From assembly GCF_021917145.1 (NCBI RefSeq), contig NC_061065.1, positions 9,905,333 to 9,969,332 on the forward strand: DNA of 64,000 nt. The letters are read 5' to 3'. Of the stretch, positions 1 to 13,000 are shown piece by piece. Within the stretch, counting starts at the first letter, position 1. Every line of letters starts with the position of its first letter. Below the pieces are notes generated by a model, which saw only the letters and a program-made list of their open reading frames with translations, made no database searches and was not told the origin of the DNA. Source of the stretch: Hypomesus transpacificus. Its lineage: Eukaryota; Chordata; Actinopteri; Osmeriformes; Osmeridae. Position numbers and translations under genes: made by a program.

Positions 1-3000
1 GCCAGGGGAGACAATGACCTCGCTGGTGGAGGAGGAAGTGGGGGTGGAGTTGGTGGTGTTGGAGGTGGAGCCCTCGGTGGGCGGGCGGGGCCGGTTCTGC
101 TGCTGGGTGTTGGTGTTGTTGTTAAGGGTGGTGTTGCTGGCCGTGCGGTTCAGGTTGTAGCTCTTGGAGGAGGAGGGCCAGCTCTCTTCTGGGCTGCTGG
201 CCAGCAGGCTGCACTGGTCCTCAGAGCAGATGGACATGCGGGTGACTGCCGGGTCCTGGAGGCCGCTGAGGCTGCTGGGAAGGCCCCTCTTCCTGGCCAT
301 GCTCTCCTCTTCCAGCTCGATCAGATTGGCCCTATCCAGCTGGGACAGGTCCGCCTCCTCGTCCTGCAGCGAGTGATTGGGCGAGCTCTCGTTGGACCTC
401 ACCCCGGAGTCAGAGGAGTCCTTCTTGTCCAGCATGGCATCAGACAGGTAGTCCTTCCCCTTCAGGGCACCGCCCAGAGCTTTGGGCTCCGCCTTCTTCA
501 GGTCCTTCATCAGAGGGGTGTTGTCAGACTCCTCAGACTCCTCATCATCACTGGTCAGCTTCTGGTAGCGCAGCCCACCCGCCGCCTTCATTTTCAGGTC
601 GGCCGCCCCCTGGAAGAGACCCCTCTCAGCGGAGCTCTTGCGCCCCAAGAGGGACTTGGAGGATCCGTGGTCCAGCTTCTCATCCTCTTCCGTGATGGGG
701 TCCAGAGCTTCCACGTTGGAGGCAAAGTCGGTGGCGTCCGCCGCCGGCTTGCTGGCCCCTCTCTTGGTGTAGGGTTTGCGGCTGTCCTGCTCAGCGCCGT
801 CCTTAGCCTTGTCCTCTGAACCGGAGTGCATGAACTGCCCGGGGTGGGGCTGGACAGGCTTCTCTACGCCCACCTCCAGGGTGGCCATCTGGGCAATGTA
901 CTCCTGGTAGGCGTTGCGGTACTCGGACTGCTGCTTGTCCGTCAGCTTGCAGATGTCGTTGGACGACTCCTGGGAGTTGAGGCTGGACATGCTGGGGGTG
1001 CGGTGGGTGGTGCCCTGGGATGGAGGAGAGAACATTGATGTCACATTCCATCACATCATATGGTCATGGGAACCTAGAGATAAGAAGAGAGGAGGGGAGC
1101 TTGGAGCTTTCACTTCCAGGCAAGAGAGCTTCATTCAGCATCAAAAGACGACTCCCACCACAGTCTCCATGTGAGAACAGCATAAGCTTCACTAGGACCC
1201 AGGACCCAGGTCCTCTGAGGCCAAGGACGCCACTCACCATCCAGGGGGGGTTGCTGGGGATCCTGGGCTGCTCATCCAAGCCCACGTTGCTCAGCTCCTC
1301 GAAGCTCAGGTTGAAGCTGTACATTGGCGAGCCGTCCGGATTAGCCGCTCCGGCGTGGGGCGGGGCTGAGGCACGCCGCACGTTTTCCCCAACGCTGCTG
1401 CCCTGTTCGCTGTGCGCCTCCTCGTGCAGCATCTGGTTCTCCACGTGACGCATCTCCAGAACCTGGAATACAGAGAGGGGGAGGCAGCACATCATGAGGA
1501 AGTAGCCCAGACCAGGGGCATTTACCCAGATACCCTGAAATACATGGGTCATGCAAGACCTGGCCAAACTCACTGTGGCTCTGAAGAGCTGCCAGTCACC
1601 AAAGTTCATGTTCATCTCCTTCTTGAGCTCATCGATGTTACACTGGGTCAGAACTCTGCCATTCACATTAGCCTGAGAAACACACAGCACCACAGTCAGA
1701 CCACAGAGGAATGCTTGTGTGTACGAGGATGTGAGAAGACACACACAAACAAAAGAAAACGCGCGTGCACGTCAAACCCTAACCCACTGAGCTCACCTTC
1801 TTGATGGTGGCTGTGTACTGTGCCATCATGCTCTGGTCCATGCCCTCGGTGTGTTTGACGCGCTCACACACGGCGTCTGTGTTCATGGAGCTGAGGAGGA
1901 TTGCCGGGGTGCCAGACACCACAGAGGCAGATCCCTGAGACACACACAATACACACACAACACAGACACACGCAAAAAAACACGGTCACGGACAAGATCC
2001 AGGTATATACATTTCGATATCATCTACTTCTTTGTGGTTTGGTTTCGGGTTGAAATTCTATTGCTACAAGGAAGAATCTCATGCCGAAACACCCTTCCAA
2101 CCTGCAAACGTAGTAAGACACAGCAGAGGGGGAGGGGTGAAAACAACATACATCATCCATCAGTATGTATGACAAACGTATCATCTAGGCTAATGCTGTT
2201 TGTATCAATGTCATTGGAGGTGGCGCTGAGGCTGGCATGATGAAGGGTGTAGCTCTACTCTAGGGTGAGAGTGGCACTGAGACAAGCAGTCAGGGAGTTA
2301 ACGGAGGTTGACATGGCCTCAGGGCCCAAGAAAACACTGTCAGAGGATGAGCCAATGAGATTACAGCCATTATCTGGGGAAATCTGTGTCACATGGTTTC
2401 TCTATTGTGTATCTGATTCTACTCTTGGAGTTACCACCTAGTAACCCAAGTTAACCAATAAACCATGACTGGATTGTCATAATACCAGTGGGAGCAAAAG
2501 CTTGATTTTTACTATATTTTTTATATATTTAGCTCCAATCCAAAGGCTTTTGTTTAAGTGCAGTGTGAGTGAGTTCAACAACCCTGTGTAATTACTGTAA
2601 AGATCTCTGATGAGTTTGGAGTGAGTGCGGGTTAGGGAGGAGAGGAGCATGATGAAAAGATCCAGAGACAAAACAAAACCTTTGAAAAGCTCAGAGAGAC
2701 TAGCGAGTCTCTAAAAAGTCTTGCCACGAGCAAATCAAAGCGTTTCAATTCTCAGAGGGCTAGATGCTAGAAGGAGCGCTAGATGTCCCGAGGTGCATGC
2801 TGGGATCAGTCAGAACACTTCAGAAAAGAGGAGGAAGGTTGTTAGTTTGATAAAGCGGGGCAGCATGAGGGCCGAGGGGGGAAGCCAGTGTTAGGAGCCC
2901 AAAGGGTTCAGTACCTGATTCTTTTTCAAAGATGGTACCTTAAACTGCTTGGAGAGACAGAGAAAGAGAGAGAAGGAGAGGTGGAGAGAGACAGAAAGCT

Positions 3001-4446
3001 ATGTGAGGGAGGGGTACCCAGGTTGGCATCGAGGCTTTAGGTCAGAGGAGGAAAGAGAACATTAGGGAAACCCACAGGTGACCCTTCATGGAGGACAGAC
3101 ATACTGGACGGCACCAATGGTGGACAGACAAAGAGACAAAGCAGGCATTTACTTTGAGGAAGACAAATAAATGGATTCAATGTTTCTCTGTGTGTGTATA
3201 TGGGTGTGTGTGTGATTGTAATGGGGATGGGATAAGACAATTGTCAAGGAAATAGAGAGCAGGTGGAGAAGCAGGTTTTGTTCAGGCGGTAACTGAGAGG
3301 AGCTCTCAGGATCAACATAGCAGCTCAAATAGCAGAATAACGCTGTTCCTGAAGATATCACAGATGACCACTTCAATCAAATCAAAGCCAGCGTCATGAC
3401 AATCTGCCATGTAAATGCGCTATGTCTGCCGCTGACAGTTCTTGTACTTACGAGTCCACCGCTTGGATCCTTGGGGTACCCGCTTTTAATGAGTGGGCGA
3501 GGAGGTGCATGAGGTGGGTAGGAGCTGCCCACGTACTGGCGTGGCAGCTGGTAAACATGTTGGGGGAAATATGGCTGGGGATGGAGGGAATCCAGGAAAA
3601 AAGAACATTTAGGGGGATGAAAAAAAAAGAAAAAAAACATGGCAACCGCTTGAATATGAACATGGTGTGACACAACGAGGCGGTAGATGAGGAAACATGC
3701 TTACAGTCCCAGACACTGTCATCACTATCACATCAAGTACACTACCAATGAACGGGACTGCGGCATGTTGTATGCACACACAAGAGTCCACATACAATAA
3801 CCATTTGCAAATCAAATACCACATCATATTTCAACAAATACATAAAAAAACCATGAAATCACAAAATGGAAAGCATAACAAACCAAAAGCAACTTGCAAT
3901 GAGTAAAAAAAGATTTAGGGAAGGGGGGTAAAATCATGCAAATTATTTTAAGTAATGGGAGGGCAAATGTGGGCCAAATTAATCAGAAAGTCTCTGGGTG
4001 GCTTCCAGAGGTCATACAGCATCTCTCACCGAACAGAGGCCGTCTAAATGCAAACTCTCTTAGAAGACCTAGGTTGGTTTGTTAGTCCAGGAACCAGGGC
4101 TTACTTAGAACTCAGGTTCTAGGTATGTATAACTGTAGGGTTAGGGTTGCTGGGTACGTAGTACAGTAGGGTTGGGGTTGTTGGGTAGCCTACTGTTTGT
4201 GGTACTATAGGTCGTCATAAGGCCTCACCCGGTTGTAGAAGGGGTGCTGGGGCCCCGCCATGCCGCTGTAGTAGCTGCTGTGGGGCTGGGGGGACATGAT
4301 CCCTGAGGGGTTGAAGGAGGCCGAGGGCGAGATGGCGGAGGACTGCTGGCTGTAGACGGAGGCGGGGCGGGGGGCGGCCTCCTGCAGGGGCAGCGTGGGG
4401 TAGGTCACCGCTCCCATGTTGATCTGCTCCCTGGCGGCTCGCACAT
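1..4446 (-). other. kidins220: kidins220 proline-rich, SAM-like and tail block (exons 24-30)
   Basis: Exons are 4229-4446, 3452-3574, 2915-2944, 1797-1934, 1574-1672, 1238-1462 and 1-1014 (cut by the edge). Exons 24-25 are rich in Pro, Tyr and Ser ([20 protein letters not shown]). Exons 27-29 encode a SAM-like helical region around residues 1208-1275 (NTDAVCERV...[17 protein letters not shown]). The last exon is acidic and serine-rich, with motifs shared with human such as [16 protein letters not shown] and PNHSLQDEE. It is still open at base 1, so roughly the last 40-90 residues and the 3' UTR lie outside. Confidence 0.93.
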
Positions 4447-6968
4447 CTGCCAGAGAGAAGGACGCAAAACACACGCAACAGCCGTTACATACTGTGTGAA
4501 GAACTCGTACGGCAGAGGGATCCACGTAGGGGGAGGAGCTTATGGGTTGGGAGCATCGTCAAGGTCAGGGCTGCAAGCCGAGGTGCGTGTGATCCAGTGT
4601 TCGGACCTGCGATGATCTCCCGGAGTTTGGGGTCCAGGTTGACGGTGCAGGGGAGGAAGGTCTTGATGTCGCGGGCGGCCAGGACCGGAGTACGGGATGA
4701 GATGAAGACCTCGAAGCTGCGGACGTCGCCGTCGATCTCCAGGAGGGGCTCCACGTCTTTGGTGGTGGGGATGTTCTTAGAGATCCTGAAGGAGCAGAAC
4801 ACAGGGCCATGCACTAGCTTCACCGATGTGTTTGAAGAAGACTTCAGGCTCACGGCAAAATGTAAAAGGTTATTAGGTTTAATGGATGTTATCACCCACA
4901 CCAACTATTTCTGAGATTTTTTGAGAAAGGTAGTTCAACAAAAGGGAGAAATACTTTTCCATGTGCTTAACTGTCATGGATGAGAGCCTACTGATTGTCC
5001 ATTGTCCATTGTCCAAGGGCACAGACATGATTACATTTAAATAACTGCTTTTGAAAAAACATTCTTTACATGCAAAAAATTACCAGACGTCCTTGAGGGA
5101 ACAAAGCTCTTTGTCTGAAAAGTAATTGCAATGAAATTACAATAATACAACCAATTCAACCAGATTCTGATGTTTCAACGTATTAAAGTAATCCTTACAG
5201 CCCAGCGAGAAATCTCCCACCTTCATCTCTTCAGACACTCGTAAATCTCTTCAAATAACTTTCAACCATTACACTTTTCCAACCTCATTAGTGGAACACA
5301 ATTCAAACGAGAATCACCTCTCAGTGGATTTGTTCAAGAAAAGTGGTCTGGAAGCCAATTACAGTCCATCCATTCTTTAATAAAGACTTGTCCATCACAG
5401 TGGTCTCACACTGATACCAGCTGGAGTGCTGGAGCGTGACATGGGTTTCGTCAGAGTTTGAGGGAGTGTTATCTTTGGAGCGGGGTCTAGTTTGAAGGAG
5501 TCCTACCTCTCATATATGGTCTTGAGCGTGGCCTGGTCTGGAATGCCGTCGGTCTCCTCCAGTAGGAGGATGAGCCAGGAAGTCCTGTATGGCCACTGCT
5601 CTGTCAGGTTGATCCATGACGCCAGCCGGTCCCAGTTAAAGTTGATCTGATTGGCCCTCAGCAGACGACCTGTTGGAATTTGACCAATGACATGTTGTGT
5701 GAGTCTGGGCAATCCTATGTCTTCAGTATCTGTCAGTTTACAATGTCTTGTGTGTGTGACACTTGGTCACCTGTGACGGAGACGATGTTCAGCAGCCTTC
5801 TCATTGTCTGGGGGCTGATGTCACTGAACCAGTCCTCAGTCACCAGCAGTTTGGTCAGGTCGAACGACATCTGTCGAGTCACTGTCCTCTGCATCTGCCT
5901 GCGTCTGTAGGTGTCCTACACACACGTGACAAGAAGGCATGAGTGAGTCTGTGCATGTTTGTGTGTGGGTGAATGACAATACAGCAGATCTGAACATCAC
6001 GCAGTCGAAACACAGTTGTGAAAATGTCACATGTTGTATGGCAGCACTTTCTCAAAGCAAATGAGTTGGGAATTGTGGCAGATGTTCTCATACACAGCAC
6101 CTGATGTTCTCATACACAGCACCTGACGTTCTCATACACAGCACCTGACGTTCTCATACACAGCACCAGATGTTCTCATACACAGCACCTGATGTTCTCA
6201 TACACAGCACCTGACGTTCTCATACACAGCATCTGACGTTCTCATACACAGCACCTGATGTTCTCATACACAGCACCTGACGTTCTCATACACAGCACCT
6301 GATGTTCTCATACACAGCACCTGATGTTCTCATACACAGCACCTGACGTTCTCATACACAGCACCTGATGTTCTCATACACAGCACCTGACGTTCTCATA
6401 CACAGCACCTGACGTTCTCATACACAGCACCTGATGTTCTCATACACAGCACCTGACGTTCTCATACACAGCACCTGACGTTCCCATACACAGCACCTGA
6501 TGTTCTCATACACAGCACCTGATGTTCTCATACACAGCACCTGACGTTCTCATACACAGCACCTGATGTTCTCATACACAGCACCTGACGTTCTCATACA
6601 CAGCACCTGATGTTCTCATACACAGCACCTGACGTTCTCATACACAGCATCTGATGTTCTCATACACAGCACCTGACGTTCTCATACACAGCACCTGGCT
6701 GGGAATAGGGTGGCAGGGGCACAGTTTGGGGGTTAGGGTTAAGGTCGGGGTATTAATGCTATAAATCGTACATGTGTGTGACACATAGCTGGAAACCAAA
6801 CTGCAGGTCATGGGGTCTATTCTATCAAGGGGGAGAGATAGACTTCAAATTGGATTATGTCTCATTGGATTAAAGTCAAAATAAGTGCAGTGGCTTTATT
6901 TTGGATCCAAGCTACCACCTAATGGTCAATTAATTCTGAGGACACAGTCAGACACATACACATGCCAT

Positions 6969-7004
<36 letters not shown>

Positions 7005-10000
7005 ACACACATACTCCTGTACTCTTACCCTGCGATTCAGAGCGGTCTTGCTGCCGAACTTGGTCATTTCTCCCAGACTATGCTGGGACAGCTTCCTGTC
7101 CAACTCCTCATGCCAGCCTGCAGATGAAGGGACACAAGACCAAGGATGAGGACCCAGGACAGGATACACCATAAACCTCATCACCGTACAGCCGGCTTCC
7201 ACTAACATGTCTGTGTCACTCATCCCGTCAGACAGGCAATCTGACTCTGTGTATATGTCCGTCAGTCATTCTGTCGGTAACATAGTCAGTCAGTCCGTCC
7301 GTCTGTGGGCCTCTCCGTGGTTACCGCCGGCTGTGTTGGTGTCTCCGTGGTTACCGTCGGCTGTGTTGCTGTCTCCGTTGGCGGGGGCGGCGGAGCACAT
7401 CTTCCTGGCGCTGCTGAGGCCCCTGCTGTTGAGGAAGACGGGCAGGTGGACGATGTTCCTCATGTAGTCGTGGCCGTTGATGTTGGAGTCTCGCAGCACG
7501 CTGTTCAGGTTCTGGTTGATGGCCTTGATGATGATGTGGGGGTCGCTGGCAAAGATGGAGATGAAGGGGCCCTTGGAGAAGAGGACCCTCACCTGAGTGT
7601 GTGTGTGTGTGTGTGTGTAGGTGTGTGTGTGGCCGTGTGGCCGTGTGGCCGTGTGGCCGTGTGTGTAGATGTGTGTGTATGGCGGGGTAAAACACAGACA
7701 TGAGGACGTAGCAGAAGATAGGACGCAGCATTGAACATATTTAGACCTGACATGAACCATGTGATTCAGATGTGATTCAGTTTTTCCCCCCTCTGATAAC
7801 TTGCATGTTGTTGCAGTAACTATCCAACTATCTGAAGCTGAACATCTCAACGTACAAAAGATCTACTTTTCTGGAGATCAAAGATAAGTGATTTCATGTT
7901 TACTGTTCCTAATGTTCCAAGAGACGTCATTGAGCCCCTGACAAGGGCACCTTTCACTGTCGGGCTGTTCTCTCCTCGAGACTAAAGATTGCATTTGTGA
8001 GCAAGCAGCAGCCCATTCCTTATAACTTAATTCATTTAAAATCACTTTCAATCACTTCTGTGGACATATCATGAAACCCCCTAGAGTCTTTGTGAGTGAT
8101 CCCCTTGTCCTTTATATAATGTGTTTTGGTAAAGTGTTCAGGAGAAAGATGACAGTTTGTGCCTGTGTGCGTGTGTGTGAATGTGTGTGCATCCCGTCTC
8201 ACCGTATCCAGCATTTGGAGGACCTTGTCCTGCTCACAGGAGTCCAGGCCGTCGATGATGACCGCCAGGCGTGTCTGGTTCTGGGTGAAGCCGTCGATAG
8301 ACTTGGCCATCCTCGCCATCAGCTCCACCTCGTTCTTCAGCACCTGGGCCGGAGAAAAGGGGCGATCCGATACGACTTGTCAATGACATCAGGTTTCATC
8401 TCCTGTCAGGTCTGTATCATGTCGTATCCCCTACAGTTTGTTGTGTATCCTATCTCCTCACCTTCATGAAACCTTCGCTCTTCAGCTTGTGCATCTTGTT
8501 GGCGGCGCTGTGCAGCCTCTTCCTCTGGGAGTTGAGCACCGAGTCGGTCACCTGCCACCAGGTGCGGCAGTTGAGCAGCAGTGCCAGCCCCACCACGCTC
8601 GCCATGGCGATGAGCACGGCGTTCACCGTCTGGTTGGCGCCGTCCACCTTGAACACGGCCAGCAGGGCCATGCCGGTGATCAGGCAGGACAGGATGAAGA
8701 GGAAGATGATGAAGGACGGGATGCAGCACGTCTTCTTCCACTTCTTCTTCCCTGCGGAGGAGAGGAAGAGTGGGTTTTCACCCAGCTTCCTTCAGTCACA
8801 GCGTCCACCTAACCCCTCATTAGCTTGTGGCTCTCGCTAGATTTAGATTCCCAATTGCACCGTCCTTGGTTAGCCTTAAGGTTTCATATTAGCATTTTCC
8901 TTTCAGCATAATTAGCATTTTCCTTACACAAATGTATGTTTTTCACTTCAGCAAGCTTGTGCGTGATGGGATTACACAAAAACAACAGCTTCACATATAG
9001 TGTAGTCTGAGACAGTGTGGTATGGGAGACAGTAGAGACAACATGTTTTCCATGTGGTGCGTCCCTGTACTGCAGCTACCTTGCGTCTCCTCGGTCTTGA
9101 AGACCCTGAAGAGCCTGGTGGCCATGAAGCCAAACTCCCTCTCACAGGCGTCTGAGAGGGTGGCAATCATCTCCGCCATGGACGTCTCCCCTCCCACGCT
9201 GGACAGACGGTTGTAGTCTGTAAACAGGAACCTGTGGGTGTGTCGGAAAAGTCGTTCTTCAATATAAATGTGTATACCAGCTGGTGGATCGTTGGTAAAT
9301 CCTTCTCTGTTTTGGTTGGGGATTTGGTAGGTAGGTCAAGGGTTATTTGGGAGTGGCAGGTGGTTTTACCTGACGGGCAGGGCGCGAGTGGTCTGCTCGG
9401 GCAGGTCCGGGGGGTTGACGAACATCAGCTTGAGAAGCAGCTCAAGGTAGCCGATGTGGCGTGCCAGCCGGGTGCTGATCACCCACACCCAGTTCCAGCT
9501 CTCGCCCTCGCGACGCCCTCCGAAGTAGACCACCACTGCACATAAACGTCTTCTGGTTAGAGTCAGTGTCACCGATGAAGGAATTGTACCTCTGTCAGTG
9601 CTACAACAGTATGTCTTTATAAATAGTGTGTAGTTGTATTAGTCAGTCGTGATGCTTGATTATAATCACGCTTTTTTCTTTCTAGCGCAAAGAATAATTT
9701 TTGGTCTTATATCGCCCTCTACAGTACAGTTGTGGAACATGCTCTCAACCCAGACATAGCAGGGGACTCATAGAATGCATGGGGCTAGTCTCACCAAAGA
9801 AGACGTAGAGCAGAGCCAGGAGGCTGAGGGACACAGCCATGGCCAGCTTGGGGTCTACACTGAAGCCCAGGGCCAGAGCAACACTGCCACACAGCAGCAG
9901 AGACAGGAACACCACCAGCCAGGAGAACTGGAACAGTGGCTCCACCTGCTGGCCAGCAAAGGTCTTCATCTCATCTGAGAGGACACAAGAGGGATCGTCA

Positions 10001-13000
10001 CATCAACAAACCTCCCCAAACGGGTCCACATGGGTCAGCACATTTGTATGTAGATATGTAATCATGTCAGTCACAGGAGGACACGTGACTTGCTGTCTGC
10101 CTCACCCTCCAGTTTCTTGAGCAGGAAGGACTTGCCGCTGCCCCACTGGGCGTACAGGCCCACGCAGATGGGAGGCTGCATGGTGGGCTCACTCAGGATG
10201 TCCGCCAGGGCGCTGCTGTACAGGTCGTACCCCAGCATGTCCCCATCAGACTCCGTAGGGGACAGGTGGCCTGAGACACAAACATACACAGATAGAGAGA
10301 GGTTGGGACACACGTCGAGGGATGAAGCCAGAGATACTTCCTCTAACCATGGTTAAAGGTTCCTGTTTAGAGTCCATGAGCTCTAGGAGAACCAAGGACC
10401 ACTTACGTGCTCCAAAGATCTGGGTGAGGATGCTCTTCTGGTGGCTGCAGTCGATGTTGTAGGGCGTCTCGCCAGCCTTGTTGGGCCGGTACAGCAGGCG
10501 GCCATCTTTAGGGTTACGAAGGAGGAGCTCCGCCAGCCTCCGGCTCCGCCCACGGATGGCGATGTGGAGAGGCGTGTCTCCTCGCTGGAAAACAGATTGG
10601 TGAATCATTTCCCTACTTAATTCCCACCTACTCATTCACGGTCACGTCATATATATAAATACTATATCGATATGGATACGTACCTTATCAACTGCTGACA
10701 CCTTGGCCCCCTTGTCCAGCAGCAGCTCCACTATGTCGATATTCCTCATCTTGGTGGCTTTTATCAGAGGAGTCTCTGCATCCTAAAAGGAACACATACC
10801 GTTCAGTCTGGTAAAAGGACAGGGTGTAGCAGAGGCCGATGTTAGACTGCTGTTGTGACAGCTTGTGTGCCTGGACACGTGTCTTGCGTTACCTTGGTGC
10901 AGGTCTCTGTGTCTGGGTTACACTGCAGGATATCCTTCACCATGGTGGCGTTGCCCTTCTCCACCGCCCAGTACAGGGCTGTCTTGCTCTCCTGTGGGAG
11001 GGAGCGCTTGGTTTAAGGCAGGGGTGTGCGCAGTGCCGCACGATAGGATGCATTTAGCAGTGCTCATCTGGACAGAGGTTTCCGAGGGTGACGTTGCGCC
11101 CTTACCTGTCCTCTGATGTCAATGTCAGCGTATTTGTGGAGCAGGGCTCTCACTATCTCCACATGGCCTCCTCTCACTGCTCCGATCAGCACTGTGTCTC
11201 CACTCTAGACACACACGAGGAATGGCAACAAAGCACACAGGATGAAACACACATATTTGTGTGTGTGTGTGTTTTAGCATGCGCGTGTGTGCGTGTGTAC
11301 GTGCGCTTGTGATATGTGTGCGTTGTGCCTATGTGTGTGTGTTGTGCTTGTGTGTGTGTGTGTGTGTGTACATGTGCCTGTGTGTGCCTGTGTGTGTGTT
11401 GTGCCACTGTGTGTGTGTTGTGCCTGTGTGTGTGTTGTGCCTGTGTGTGCCCACCCTGTCCGGGATGTTGACGTAGGTGCCTGCGTCCAGCAGGTCCTGC
11501 ACGATCTCCGTGTAGCCCTCTTTAGCAGCGATCATCAGGGCCGTGTTGCCGTCCTTGTCGGTCATGTTGACGTTGGGGTTCCTCTTCAGAAGCTCCTTCA
11601 CCACCTCGGTGAAGCCCCCCTTCACCGCCACGATCAGAGCCGTCATGGAGTTCTACAGGGGGAACCGAGGAGGGGGAGGGGGGAAAGGAAGAGCAGACAC
11701 AAAGGAGGGGGATGGTCAAGAGCATGGGAAAGGGAGGGAAAGAGATATACAGTAAGTACAGAAAAGAAACTGTACTTAAAATTTCCAGATTGAGTTGGAG
11801 TTGCTGAAAGTCTATGTGGTGATGACATACCGCCCCCTCCTGGTCAACATCCGCTCCATTCTCCAGCAGGTGCATCACACACTCAAAGTGGCCCTTCCTG
11901 GCAGCCCAGATCAGTGGAGTGGTGCCATACTGAGAGAGAAACACACACACAGCGTTATCCACACTGGCTCGGCATGACAACTATCAGGTTAAGGCCAAAC
12001 TGGCAGCAGCAGGCCCTGCCAGCTGCCTCCTCCCCCAGACCCCTGGCTCACCTTGTCAGAGCAGTTAACCTTGGCACCGTTCTCCAGGAGTAGCTTGACA
12101 ATCTCCTCATGCCCCCTGCCCGCTGCCCAGATGATGGGGTAGACACTGTATTGCTGAGGAGATCAGGAAAAGATGTCCAGTGGACGCATTAAACAGGAAC
12201 TTGGTATACTTCCATACTTCACTCTACATGCATGAAGGACCTAGATCTTCTAGATCTTCTGTCTGTGTCACCCACCTGCCCAGTAGTGTTGGGGTTGGCT
12301 CCGTTGTCAAGGAGAACTTTGGTCACCTCTTTTTGGCCCTTGTAGGCAGCCCACATGAGAGCAGTCCATCCTCCCTGCAGGAAGCCAAGTACATACACTA
12401 GAACGCACACAAAGTGATACATCTTTCATCGAAAGCTTATGATGGTTTTCTGACAACTATATTTCTAATGTACCAGCATAAAAACAATTGTTATCTATGC
12501 TACATATGATACAGAAAGAATACCACATGCCAACACAAAATATGATATGCTTCATATGATCAGTTACTAATCAGTTGTTACTAATCAACTTTCTTATCGT
12601 GGTTGTAGAGACTACACTACAGTGCTCAGTCTCACCATGTCCCTGTGCTCTATGTAGGCACTGTTGTCCAACAACTCCTGCACCACCTCCACATGGCCCT
12701 CCTTGGCAGCAGAGATCAGAGCCGACCAGCAGTCCTGCGGGTGGGGGGTGGGGGAGGGGGGGAGAGGAATGCACCATCACCATGGAGATCCATTGAGAGC
12801 CCACCACCATTATCACAGTAACCTTGGCGGTCTCCAGGAAAATTCTTCCACAAAACCTCCATTATGTACTAAGGGCACTCACTAGGCCTTTAGGGCATAC
12901 TGGCAGAGAGATGGAGGGGGAGAACGAGAGAGAAACAGGGAGAGAGAAACATGAAGAAAGATTGAGAAAGAGGAAGAGAGAGAGAAACACAGATAGAGAG

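Larger units (their letters stand above)
4607..10270 (-). other. kidins220: kidins220 KAP P-loop NTPase block (exons 13-23)
   Basis: Exons are 10106-10270, 9795-9974, 9370-9535, 9080-9231, 8462-8751, 8203-8343, 7355-7592 (or 7325-7592), 7029-7117, 5771-5915, 5507-5669 and 4607-4785. Walker A (QWGSGKS) falls near residue 478 in exon 13 and a Walker B-like run ([10 protein letters not shown]) near residue 785 in exon 18. Two hydrophobic pairs interrupt the NTPase: residues about 504-549 in exon 14 and 667-718 in exon 17, the arrangement expected of KAP-family membrane NTPases. Exon 19 ends at a duplicated donor. Exon 23 ends at an unusual donor, GCAG|gtccga. Confidence 0.94.

Noticed and set aside
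6081..6697. Regular repeats that might suggest a CRISPR array
   Set aside because: Units are contiguous with no unique spacers, in a vertebrate intron; it is a minisatellite.
7290..7850. 186-residue minus-strand frame around kidins220 exon 19
   Set aside because: Only 7325/7355-7592 is the true exon; the rest is intron read-through including a CA repeat.
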